Source of the DNA: Enterococcus_E cecorum_B
GTDB lineage: Bacteria; Bacillota; Bacilli; Lactobacillales; Enterococcaceae
Assembly: GCA_946499615.1 (NCBI GenBank)
Contig: CAMMST010000026.1
Coordinates: 1-30,639, forward strand
DNA: 30,639 nt
Direction of reading: 5' to 3'
The first letter of the stretch is position 1; each line of letters starts with the position of its first letter. Of the stretch, positions 1 through 6,886 are shown piece after piece. The translations under genes and the position numbers were made by a program. The notes under the pieces were generated by a model, which was not told the DNA's origin, made no database searches, and worked only from the letters and a program-made list of their open reading frames with translations.

Positions 1-2
1 GT

Positions 3-44
3 AAACAAGCATTTAATCCGGAAGTTTTTGCTGAATTATTGTAG
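3..44 (+). CDS. C-terminal end of an unrecognised protein (partial)
   Basis: The frame starting at base 3 reads KQAFNPEVFAELL and then a TAG stop at 42-44. The rest of the gene lies to the left of the window. A mixed hydrophobic and acidic helix of this kind is a believable protein end, and the gap of about 85 bases before yneF fits a gene boundary. Thirteen residues are too few to assign a family, and I do not recognise it. Confidence 0.45.
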   Translation, partial: KQAFNPEVFAELL

Positions 45-85
45 GAAATTTATTTGGAAGGCTTTCTTTTTGAAATAATTTTTAG

Positions 86-91
86 TACAAT
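86..91 (+). promoter_or_regulatory. Possible -10 box for yneF
   Basis: TACAAT lies about 38 bases upstream of the yneF start codon in an AT-rich stretch. No good -35 hexamer sits 16 to 18 bases upstream (TTTCTT at 63-68 is the best fit), so this is a weak call. The ribosome binding site AAAGGAAAG follows at about 115-123. Confidence 0.3.
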
Positions 92-128
92 GAATAACTG
101 AGAGTACATTAAAGAAAGGAAAGTAATT

Positions 129-350
129 ATGGTATCTACAGGAATTTTAGTATTATGCATTGTGATTGCCCTTGCTGTGGGTGCAGTAGGAGGCTTCTTC
201 TTAGCGCGAAAATACATGCAAGATTACCTAAAACAAAACCCTCCAATTAACGAGGAAATGTTGCGTACGATGATGGCGCAAATGGGTCAAAAACCATCTG
301 AGAAAAAAGTTCGTCAAATGATGCAACAAATGAAAAATCAAATGAAATAA
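129..350 (+). CDS. yneF: YneF family (UPF0154) small membrane protein
   Basis: This 73-residue protein has one hydrophobic N-terminal segment (about residues 5-27, with a GAVGGFF stretch) followed by LARKYMQDYL. A conserved cytosolic tail rich in Met and Gln follows (NPPINEEMLRTMMAQMGQKP). Order and length are typical of YneF/UPF0154, a single-span protein found widely in Firmicutes whose biochemical role is not settled. The start is supported by a purine-rich ribosome binding site (AAAGGAAAG) at proper spacing. The gene stands alone: a terminator follows at once, and a structured repeat separates it from the ABC genes. The family call is firm; no function can be read from the sequence. Confidence 0.9.
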   Translation: MVSTGILVLCIVIALAVGAVGGFFLARKYMQDYLKQNPPINEEMLRTMMAQMGQKPSEKKVRQMMQQMKNQMK

Positions 351-370
351 TAATTGATTTTGAATAGGTG

Positions 371-412
371 AAGGATAGCATGTATCTAACAAACGATACA
401 GCTATCCTTTTT
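371..412 (+). terminator. Intrinsic terminator after yneF
   Basis: AAGGATAGC (371-379) pairs perfectly with GCTATCCTT (401-409). An inner helix GTATC/GATAC (382-386 with 395-399) sits within the loop, and a T run follows to 412. Confidence 0.85.
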
Positions 413-413
413 A

Positions 414-607
414 TATTAAGGATGTGAGGCGGGTCGGTTAGCTACGAGCGGATAAGGTTGTCCAGAACGTCGGGAAAGTTCGAGAAGTAAAGACTTTCCC
501 AGACGAGCTGGCTTATACGCCGAAGTAGCTACCCGCCGAGCACAGATTATTAAGGATGTGAGGCGGGTCGGTCAGCTCCAAGCAGCTAAGGTTGTCCAAA
601 ATTGCAT
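414..607. repeat. GC-rich structured repeat: one long hairpin unit plus a truncated second copy
   Basis: This stretch holds no gene. A segment of about 55-60 bases starting at 414 (TATTAAGGATGTGAGGCGGG onward) recurs at 548 with a few substitutions, an offset of 134. The first copy continues into a near-complete dyad from 428 to 537. Its helices are GGCGGGT/ACCCGCC (428-434 with 531-537), AGCTAC/GTAGCT (440-445 with 525-530), GCGGATAAG/CTTATACGC with one mismatch (448-456 with 512-520), CCAG/CTGG (462-465 with 508-511), GTC/GAC, and GGGAAAGT/ACTTTCCC (472-479 with 493-500) around a 13-base loop. Two five-base bulges fall on the 5' side (435-439, 457-461). The second copy keeps only the 5' arm. 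GC content over 421-540 is 55% by count, far above the flanks. It looks like a small palindromic repeat family, for example EFAR-like elements of enterococci, or a structured RNA. Family identity is inference. Confidence 0.7.
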
Positions 608-668
608 CAAGGTTCATTGGTTTATTTAGTAAAAATACAGAAAAATATTGAAGAATAGGAGTGAAAAA

Positions 669-2423
669 ATGGCGATATTTAAAAAGTTATGGTGGTTTTT
701 TAAACAAGAAAAGAAACATTACTTAATTGGTATAACCGCATTGATTGTAGTAGCTTTGGTTCAATTAATTCCACCATGGGTAATTGGTAAAGTAATTGAT
801 GAAATTGCTAGCAAGCAGATTCATCTACAAAAGATTTTTTATTACATAGGTCTACTTGTTTTTTCTGCCATTAGCCAATACGCCTTTCGTTATGTGTGGC
901 GTACCAATATTTGGGGAAGTGCAGCTCGTTTGGAAAAAATATTACGAGAACGATTATTTGATCATTTTACATTGATGGACCAAATTTTTTATCATAAATA
1001 TCGTACCGGAGATTTAATGGCTTATGCCACCATGAATTTAAATGCGATTCAAAATGTTGCAGGCGCAGGAATTTTAACATTTATTGATTCATTTATCACA
1101 GGTGGTATTACGATTATTGCGATGATGATTTTTGTTGATATTCGATTGACAATTTTAGCATTATTACCGTTGCCACTATTATCATTAATGGCCAAAGTGT
1201 TGGGCGATAAATTACATAATGCATTTCGTAAATCCCAAGATGCCTTTTCTGACTTAAACGATAAAGTCCAAGAAAGTGTCACAGGGATTAAAGTCATCAA
1301 AACATTTGGCCAAGAAAAAGAAGATGTAGAAGATTTCAAAGATAAGGTCAACTTTGTCATCGAAAAAAATAAGAAAGTCGCGCTCTATGATTCTTTATAC
1401 GACCCACTCATTACGCTGATTATTGGTTTAACTTATGTGGTAACCATTATCATTGGTGGTGGCTATGTGGTAAAAGGAACCATTTCGATTGGTCAATTAG
1501 TTTCTTTTATGAGTTATATCGGCATGTTAGTATGGCCAATGTTTGCGGTCGGTCAACTATTTAATGTACTTGAACGAGGGAATGCAAGTTATGATCGTGT
1601 CTTTGAACTATTCAGAGAAAAAAGCCATATTATTGAAAAACAAACAGGTATTTCGCAAAAAGCAAACGGTGATTTAAGCATTGATTTGGATTCGTTCACC
1701 TATCCTGATGGGCAAAATCCGGTTTTACAAAATATTCATGTGACGATTCCTCAAGGTAAGACGCTAGGAATCGTGGGAAAAACGGGTTCAGGAAAAACAA
1801 CTTTATTGAGTTTGCTGCTTAGAACTTATGATGACTATCAAGGTAGTATCTATTTTGGTGATTATAGTATTAAAGATTACCGCTTAGATGCCTATTTGCC
1901 TGCAATTGGGTATGTGCCTCAAGATCATTTTCTATTTTCAACAACGATTGCTGAAAATATTTGTTTTGCTAATCCAAATTTTGGAGAAGAGAAAATGATT
2001 CAAGCAGCCAAACAAGCAGCCATTCATGAAGATATTATGCAAATGCCTCATGGATATGAAACTTTGGTGGGTGAACGTGGTATCTCATTATCAGGTGGGC
2101 AAAAACAACGTATTTCTATTGCGCGGGCCTTTATCACAGATCCAAATCTATTAATTTTAGATGATGCGTTATCTGCTGTGGATGCCAAAACCGAAGAAGC
2201 TATCTTAGAGCAAATTCGTCAAAAAGAAAACCACTCCTCGATGATTGTTGTGGCACATCGCTTGAGTAGTGTGATGCATGCGGATGAAATTATCGTATTA
2301 GAAGATGGTCAAATTGCTGAACGCGGGACGCATCAACAATTATTAGAGAATCAAGCTTGGTATGCAAAAATGTGGCATAAACAACAATTAGAAAGTCATT
2401 TAGATCAAAGGGGGGCTGAATAA
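669..2423 (+). CDS. Heterodimeric ABC multidrug exporter, first half (YheI/BmrC-like)
   Basis: This 584-residue half-transporter has six membrane segments in about the first 310 residues and a nucleotide-binding domain from about 335. The domain shows Walker A GKTGSGKT (370-377), signature LSGGQ (474-478) and Walker B LLILDD (494-499). The residue after the Walker B Asp is Asp rather than the catalytic Glu, the mark of the degenerate-site partner in heterodimeric exporters such as BmrCD, TM287/288 and enterococcal EfrCD. I chose ATG 669 because AGGAG at 657-661 is spaced seven bases from it; the upstream TTG at 648 has no such site. The stop overlaps the next ABC start by one base, so the two are surely co-translated. 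A weak promoter candidate (TTGCAT 602-607, TTTAGT 625-630) lies just after the repeat. Substrate unknown; drug or lipid export is inferred from the family. Confidence 0.92.
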   Translation: MAIFKKLWWFFKQEKKHYLIGITALIVVALVQLIPPWVIGKVIDEIASKQIHLQKIFYYIGLLVFSAISQYAFRYVWRTNIWGSAARLEKILRERLFDHFTLMDQIFYHKYRTGDLMAYATMNLNAIQNVAGAGILTFIDSFITGGITIIAMMIFVDIRLTILALLPLPLLSLMAKVLGDKLHNAFRKSQDAFSDLNDKVQESVTGIKVIKTFGQEKEDVEDFKDKVNFVIEKNKKVALYDSLYDPLITLIIGLTYVVTIIIGGGYVVKGTISIGQLVSFMSYIGMLVWPMFAVGQLFNVLERGNASYDRVFELFREKSHIIEKQTGISQKANGDLSIDLDSFTYPDGQNPVLQNIHVTIPQGKTLGIVGKTGSGKTTLLSLLLRTYDDYQGSIYFGDYSIKDYRLDAYLPAIGYVPQDHFLFSTTIAENICFANPNFGEEKMIQAAKQAAIHEDIMQMPHGYETLVGERGISLSGGQKQRISIARAFITDPNLLILDDALSAVDAKTEEAILEQIRQKENHSSMIVVAHRLSSVMHADEIIVLEDGQIAERGTHQQLLENQAWYAKMWHKQQLESHLDQRGAE

Positions 2424-4207
2424 TGGAACAACAATCAGAATGGTCAAAATCATTTACCTTAAAAGAACAAGCATCAATTTTAAAGAGAACCTTTAAATTT
2501 GCGCGTCCGTTTGCAGCTACCTTTTTCTTTGCGGTGATTTTCTCGATTGCTTTAGCGGTAATCAATGTTTATATGCCACAAATTCTACAATATTTTATGG
2601 ACCACTATTTACAAACCAAATCAGCGACTATGCGAATTTTATACCTCTTTGCTGGTTTGTATTTTGCAACCTCAATCATTAAGGCGTTTATTTGGTTTGG
2701 CCAGTGGTATTTATATGCTGTTGCTTCCATTAAGACGTTAAATCGTATTCGCGTCATTTTATTTGAAAAGTTACAGCAACTAGGGATTCGCTATTTCGAT
2801 CAAACGCCCGCAGGTTCTATTGTCTCACGAGTAACCAATGATACGGAGACCTTGTATGATTTTTGGAATGTCTTTATGATGGTGTTGACCGGGATTTTAT
2901 CTTTAGTCAGTTCCTTTGTCGCGATGTATGCTTTGGATAAGAAAATTGCCTTAGTAAACTTAGCTTTTTTACCACTACTAATCTTAATCATTGTTACGTA
3001 TCAAAGACTATCTTCTAAGATTTATCGACAAATGCGTGAACGTTTGAGTGAGTTGAATACAAAATTGAACGAATACATTTCGGGAATGCATATTATCCAG
3101 CAATTCCGTCAAGAGAATCGTTTGAAAAAAAGTTTTGAAAAGACTAATACCAAATATTTGCGCACGCGCTATGCCATGATTAAAACCAACACGTTATTGC
3201 TTGCACCGATTATTAACTTCTTATACGCAATCGGATTGAGTATTAGTTTGACCATGTTTGGTTTTCAGGCTACGCATACAGTCTTAGAGGTTGGGATGAT
3301 TTATGCTTTTACAACTTATGTGCAAAATTTCTTTAGACCAATGACGCAGGTAATGGATTCATTGAGTACTTACACAGACGGTTTAGTTGCTGCGAGTCGA
3401 ATCTTAAAATTAATGGATACGCAAGAATTAATTCCTGAACAAAAAAATCTTGAAGATGCTAAAATTACACGCGGTAAAATCGAATTTAAGCATGTAAGTT
3501 TCTCATATGATGGTAAAAACCAAGTCTTAAAAGATATTAGTTTTGTGGCTGATGAAAATCAAACTGTAGCCTTAGTTGGTCATACAGGTAGCGGTAAGAG
3601 CTCGATTATTAATGTGTTGATGCGCTTCTATGAATTTGAAGAGGGGCAAATTCTCATTGATGGTCGTGACATTCGTGACTATACCTATAAAGAATTGCGT
3701 GACAAAATCGGATTGGTTTTACAAGATCCATTTATGTTTTATGGAACAATTGCCGATAATATTCGTTTGTTAAATCCGGAAATTACAGATGAAGAAATGA
3801 TTCATGCGGCTAAGTTTGTTCAAGCTGATCAATTTATTGAAGAATTAGACGGTGATTATCAAGCCAAAGTGATTGAAAAAGGGGCGGCGTATTCGAGTGG
3901 GCAACGTCAATTAATTTCCTTTGCGCGTACCGTGGTCACAAATCCGAAAATCTTAATTTTAGATGAAGCAACGGCTAATATTGATACAGAAACAGAAAGT
4001 CATATTCAACAAGGTTTACAAAATATGCGCCAAAATCGTACCACAATTGCCATTGCCCACCGTCTATCTACTATTCGCGATGCAGATTTGATTTTGGTTT
4101 TAGATAAAGGTCGAATTGTCGAACGCGGTAATCATGAAGAATTGCTTGCCAAAGATGGCTTATATGCACAAATGTATGCCTTACAAGCTAGTGGTGAGGA
4201 AATATAA
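2423..4207 (+). CDS. Heterodimeric ABC multidrug exporter, second half (YheH/BmrD-like)
   Basis: This 594-residue half-transporter has a six-helix membrane domain and then a nucleotide-binding domain from about residue 350. Walker A is GHTGSGKS (386-393) and Walker B LILDE (511-515) carries the catalytic Glu515. The signature is YSSGQRQ (490-496), with Ser replacing the first Gly of the usual SGGQ. Paired with the first protein, this predicts one competent ATP site (this Walker B with the partner's LSGGQ) and one degenerate site (this SSGQ with the partner's Asp-Asp Walker B). That is exactly the asymmetry known for BmrCD-type exporters. The start overlaps the upstream stop as TAATG, preceded by an AAGGGGGG ribosome binding site. 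A terminator follows. Export of drugs or other hydrophobic compounds is inferred from the family. Confidence 0.92.
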   Translation: MEQQSEWSKSFTLKEQASILKRTFKFARPFAATFFFAVIFSIALAVINVYMPQILQYFMDHYLQTKSATMRILYLFAGLYFATSIIKAFIWFGQWYLYAVASIKTLNRIRVILFEKLQQLGIRYFDQTPAGSIVSRVTNDTETLYDFWNVFMMVLTGILSLVSSFVAMYALDKKIALVNLAFLPLLILIIVTYQRLSSKIYRQMRERLSELNTKLNEYISGMHIIQQFRQENRLKKSFEKTNTKYLRTRYAMIKTNTLLLAPIINFLYAIGLSISLTMFGFQATHTVLEVGMIYAFTTYVQNFFRPMTQVMDSLSTYTDGLVAASRILKLMDTQELIPEQKNLEDAKITRGKIEFKHVSFSYDGKNQVLKDISFVADENQTVALVGHTGSGKSSIINVLMRFYEFEEGQILIDGRDIRDYTYKELRDKIGLVLQDPFMFYGTIADNIRLLNPEITDEEMIHAAKFVQADQFIEELDGDYQAKVIEKGAAYSSGQRQLISFARTVVTNPKILILDEATANIDTETESHIQQGLQNMRQNRTTIAIAHRLSTIRDADLILVLDKGRIVERGNHEELLAKDGLYAQMYALQASGEEI

Positions 4208-4234
4208 AGTTTCTTAACACATAACAAATAATAA

Positions 4235-4278
4235 CGACTACCATAAGTTTTAAAATAGCTTGTGGTAGTCGCTTTTTT
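4235..4278 (+). terminator. Intrinsic terminator after the ABC operon
   Basis: CGACTACCA (4235-4243) pairs with TGGTAGTCG (4263-4271). AAG/CTT pairs further inside (4245-4247 with 4259-4261), and six T follow. It lies between the converging ABC operon and the RpiR-type gene and overlaps the latter's stop codon. Confidence 0.85.
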
Positions 4279-5197
4279 AATTCGGTCTGAAGGAATCTTG
4301 AATTTGATAATGAATTTTTTGTTTTTCTTCTTGCATAATACTTGAGCTGCCTTGACGCGTATCAATCATTTCGCCCATTTCGAGTACATGATTTAAGTTT
4401 TGCTGATAATTGATTGAAAAATACAAACTATATAATATATCCAATAAATAGGAGATAGAAGTATTTATTGTGAAACTAGCAATTTTCGAATAAAGTTTTT
4501 CTCGCGTCGTTAAAAAGAGGGTACAGTCGCTATGCCTAGACAATTGATTATCCCCGATACTGGTCAACGCAATAATCGGTGTATTTTTCTTTTTGAGCAT
4601 TTTGGCGATATTAATGATGGCTGAATTTTCCCCTGTATAAGAAATTAAGATAGCACAGGTATCCGGACCAGTGTTGTAGGCTTGATATAGCGTTTCACCG
4701 ATTACATCCGACATTTCTACCGGACAATTCAATCGCTGCATTTTGAGCATAAAATCTTTAGCCACCATTAAGTTGCCACTGCTACCAAAGATTTTAATCT
4801 GTTTGGCATTTTTTAAAAGTTTTTTGGCTGTTTTTAATTTTTGCGGTGTCAGTAATTCAAAAGAGTCCATCAAGGTGGCACTTTCTAATTGAGCAATATT
4901 ACTAGCAATTAACATTTCGTTGTCATTGGCTGAAAAAGGAAGATTGGGATCGATTTGTTGAAACCGGGCATTTAGATATTGTTGTTCTTCTTTAAATGCC
5001 TGACGTAAACTGAGCCAACCATCAAATTCTAATTTTTTGGCTAAACGAATAAAGGTAGAAGGATGGACATATAATTGATTGGCTAGCTGTGAGATGGCAT
5101 ATTGATCCAGGTCAAAAGGGTGTTCTTGCATGAATTGAATAATATTTTGTTCGGCAGGTGATAATTTGACCTGTTTCATTTTTTCGGATAATAACAT
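4277..5197 (-). CDS. MurR/RpiR family transcriptional regulator
   Basis: This 306-residue protein has an N-terminal RpiR-type helix-turn-helix (about residues 1-75; YAISQLANQLYVHPSTFIRL is the recognition region). A sugar-isomerase (SIS) domain follows at about 125-260, with IKIFGSSGNLMVAKDF and ILISYTGENSAIINIA as the phosphosugar-binding signatures. The family senses phosphorylated sugars. The gene is divergent from the 6-phospho-beta-glucosidase, so control of that gene in response to a beta-glucoside phosphate or a related sugar phosphate is the natural inference. Start: an AAAGGAGG site lies five bases upstream of the ATG on the minus strand. The shared 5198-5370 interval holds four copies of an ATTTACAA-type half-site that could be its operators. 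Ligand and mode (activator or repressor) cannot be read from sequence. Confidence 0.88.
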   Translation of the reverse strand: MLLSEKMKQVKLSPAEQNIIQFMQEHPFDLDQYAISQLANQLYVHPSTFIRLAKKLEFDGWLSLRQAFKEEQQYLNARFQQIDPNLPFSANDNEMLIASNIAQLESATLMDSFELLTPQKLKTAKKLLKNAKQIKIFGSSGNLMVAKDFMLKMQRLNCPVEMSDVIGETLYQAYNTGPDTCAILISYTGENSAIINIAKMLKKKNTPIIALTSIGDNQLSRHSDCTLFLTTREKLYSKIASFTINTSISYLLDILYSLYFSINYQQNLNHVLEMGEMIDTRQGSSSIMQEEKQKIHYQIQDSFRPN

Positions 5198-5238
5198 AAC
5201 TGCCTCCTTTAGTTTTTCATAAGTCTATTTTAAATGAT

Positions 5239-5278
5239 ATTTACAAAAAATGCACGATTGAAAACGTATTTTGTAAAT
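5239..5278. promoter_or_regulatory. Inverted repeat, candidate RpiR-type operator (upstream pair)
   Basis: ATTTACAAAA (5239-5248) and TTTTGTAAAT (5269-5278) form a perfect 10-base inverted repeat with 30 bases between centres, about three helical turns. It lies in the divergent interval next to the RpiR-type gene. Assignment to that regulator is inference. Confidence 0.5.
5259..5272 (+). promoter_or_regulatory. cre-like site (CcpA catabolite control)
   Basis: TGAAAACGTATTTT matches the low-GC Gram-positive cre consensus TGWAARCGYTWNCW at 12 of 14 positions, with the central CG intact. It sits between the two arms of the upstream inverted repeat and about 45 bases before the glucosidase -35 box. 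Carbon catabolite control of a beta-glucoside gene is expected in this group, but binding is inferred. Confidence 0.5.
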
Positions 5279-5303
5279 GTTATTGCAGATTTTATGAATT
5301 TAG

Positions 5304-5331
5304 TTGTGGTTTTATTTACAAATAGGATAAT
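5304..5331 (+). promoter_or_regulatory. Candidate promoter of the 6-phospho-beta-glucosidase gene
   Basis: TTGTGG (5304-5309) and GATAAT (5326-5331) are separated by 16 bases and lie about 40 bases before the preferred start codon at 5371. The -10 box falls within the downstream inverted repeat, a position suited to repression. Confidence 0.45.
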
Positions 5332-5344
5332 AAGATTGTAAATA
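5313..5344. promoter_or_regulatory. Inverted repeat, candidate RpiR-type operator (promoter-proximal pair)
   Basis: TATTTACAA (5313-5321) and TTGTAAATA (5336-5344) form a perfect 9-base inverted repeat with the same core as the upstream pair at 5239-5278. It spans the -10 box, so a bound regulator would block RNA polymerase. Its regulator is inferred from the divergent neighbour. Confidence 0.5.
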
Positions 5345-5370
5345 TTATGATGAAGAAAGTAGGAATATCA

Positions 5371-6798
5371 ATGGGATTTAGAAAAGATTTCTTATGGGGT
5401 GGCGCAACGGCTGCGAATCAATGTGAAGGAGGATACAACGAAGGTGGACGTGGATTAGCAAATGTCGATGTTGTACCAATTGGGCCAGATCGTTTTCCGG
5501 TCATCACAGGGCAAATGAAGATGTTTGATTTTGATGATCAACATTTTTATCCAGCTAAAGTGGCAATTGACATGTATCATCGCTATAAAGAAGATATTGC
5601 TTTATTTGCTGAAATGGGATTTAAAGTTTATCGTTTATCTATCGCATGGAGCCGCATTTTTCCAAAAGGGGACGAATTAGAACCAAATGAAGAGGGCTTG
5701 CAATATTACGAAGATTTATTTAAAGAATGTCAAAAATACGGGATTGAACCTTTAGTCACCATTACGCACTTTGATTGTCCCATGCATTTGATTAAAGAAT
5801 ATGGCGCATGGCGAAATCGTAAATTAGTTGAATTTTATGAACGCTTATGTACTGTTATCTTTAATCGCTATAAAGGCTTAGTAAAATACTGGTTAACCTT
5901 TAACGAAATTAATATGATTTTACATGCACCATTTATGGGAGCTGGACTTTATTTTGAAGAAGGTGATAATCAAGAGCAAGTCAAGTATCAGGCGGCTCAC
6001 CATGAATTAGTCGCTTCAGCCATTGCAACCAAGATTGCGCATGAAGTTGATCCAGAAAATAAAGTAGGATGTATGTTAGCTGCAGGAGCGTATTATCCAT
6101 ATACTTGTAAACCAGAAGATGTCTGGGAATCTCGTAAATCTGATCGTGAAAATTACTTCTTTATTGATGTGCAAGCAAGAGGTAAATATCCAAATTATGT
6201 CCTTAAAGAATTAGAACGTAAAGGCATTAAGATTGAAATGCAACCAGGCGATGAAGAATTACTTCAAGCACATACGGTTGATTTCGTTTCATTCTCATAT
6301 TATTCAACACGTGTAGCAACTTCTGATAAATTAGAAGAAACACAAGGAAATATCTTTGCTTCAGTTAAGAATCCATATCTGAAAGCAAGTGAATGGGGAT
6401 GGCAAATCGACCCATTAGGATTGCGCACGACTATGAATGATATTTATGACCGTTATCAAAAACCATTATTTATCGTTGAAAATGGTTTAGGGGCGGTTGA
6501 TACACCTGATGAAAATGGCTATGTTGAAGATGATTATCGAATTGATTATTTAGCTAAACATATTCAAGCGATGAAAGATGCCGTTGAAATTGATGGTGTT
6601 GATTTATTAGGTTATACGACATGGGGTTGTATCGACTTAGTTTCTGCTGGTACTGGGGAAATGAAAAAACGTTACGGCTTTATCTATGTGGATCGTGATA
6701 ATGAAGGAAACGGTACATTAAAACGTACGAAGAAGAAATCCTTTGACTGGTACAAAAAAGTGATTGCATCCAATGGTGAAGACTTAAGTAATGAATAA
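5371..6798 (+). CDS. 6-phospho-beta-glucosidase, glycoside hydrolase family 1
   Basis: From ATG 5371 the protein is 475 residues, the usual family length, and begins MGFRKDFLWGGATAANQ, the standard GH1 N-terminus. ATG 5347 and 5350 would add eight or seven unconserved residues, and AGGAA at 5361-5365 favours 5371. The acid/base Glu179 is in TFNEIN and the nucleophile Glu370 in FIVENGLG. The C-terminal GEMKKRYGFIYVD stretch carries the Lys-Arg-Tyr phosphate pocket that separates 6-phospho-glycosidases from plain glucosidases. It should hydrolyse beta-glucoside 6-phosphates (cellobiose, salicin, arbutin type) delivered by a PTS. No PTS gene is adjacent, so the transporter must be elsewhere. Regulation by the divergent RpiR-type protein and CcpA is suggested by sites upstream. 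The bglA-like subgroup is not certain. Confidence 0.93.
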   Translation: MGFRKDFLWGGATAANQCEGGYNEGGRGLANVDVVPIGPDRFPVITGQMKMFDFDDQHFYPAKVAIDMYHRYKEDIALFAEMGFKVYRLSIAWSRIFPKGDELEPNEEGLQYYEDLFKECQKYGIEPLVTITHFDCPMHLIKEYGAWRNRKLVEFYERLCTVIFNRYKGLVKYWLTFNEINMILHAPFMGAGLYFEEGDNQEQVKYQAAHHELVASAIATKIAHEVDPENKVGCMLAAGAYYPYTCKPEDVWESRKSDRENYFFIDVQARGKYPNYVLKELERKGIKIEMQPGDEELLQAHTVDFVSFSYYSTRVATSDKLEETQGNIFASVKNPYLKASEWGWQIDPLGLRTTMNDIYDRYQKPLFIVENGLGAVDTPDENGYVEDDYRIDYLAKHIQAMKDAVEIDGVDLLGYTTWGCIDLVSAGTGEMKKRYGFIYVDRDNEGNGTLKRTKKKSFDWYKKVIASNGEDLSNE

Positions 6799-6803
6799 CA
6801 TAA

Positions 6804-6886
6804 AAAGGAGAGGCTCTGATGCGACCCCCAAAAGTCTAACTTTTGGGGGTCGGTACACTCGTTAATTGGGCCGCTCCTTTATTTTT
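6804..6886 (+). terminator. Composite terminator with an insertion-sequence-like palindrome in its loop
   Basis: Outer stem: AAAGGAG plus GGCTC (6804-6810, 6812-6816) pairs with GGGCC plus CTCCTTT (6868-6872, 6874-6880), with a single A/G mismatch, and ATTTTT follows. Inner stem: CGACCCCCAAAAGT (6822-6835) pairs perfectly with ACTTTTGGGGGTCG (6839-6852) around a three-base loop. It lies between the converging glucosidase and MATE genes and may serve both. Read on the minus strand, the inner palindrome begins TGTACCGACCCCCAAAAGTT, which resembles the ends of IS3-family (IS150-group) elements. Confidence 0.75.

Noticed and set aside
371..668. CRISPR-like array suggested by the repeated segment at 414 and 548
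   Set aside because: There are only two unequal copies, each much longer than a CRISPR repeat, with internal dyad structure and no cas genes nearby.
1049..1360. 103-residue minus-strand open frame inside the first ABC gene
   Set aside because: It lies opposite a well-supported conserved gene, has no ribosome binding site and no recognisable protein features; the same holds for the other antisense and out-of-phase frames across the window, such as 29091-29420 and 2290-2565.
4277..5197. Reading the RpiR-type protein as a sugar isomerase enzyme
   Set aside because: The SIS domain is preceded by a clear RpiR-type helix-turn-helix, and the divergent position by a sugar gene fits a regulator.
6817..6867. 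A complete insertion sequence between the glucosidase and the MATE gene
   Set aside because: Only about 50 bases are present and no transposase frame exists; at most it is a relic or miniature end.
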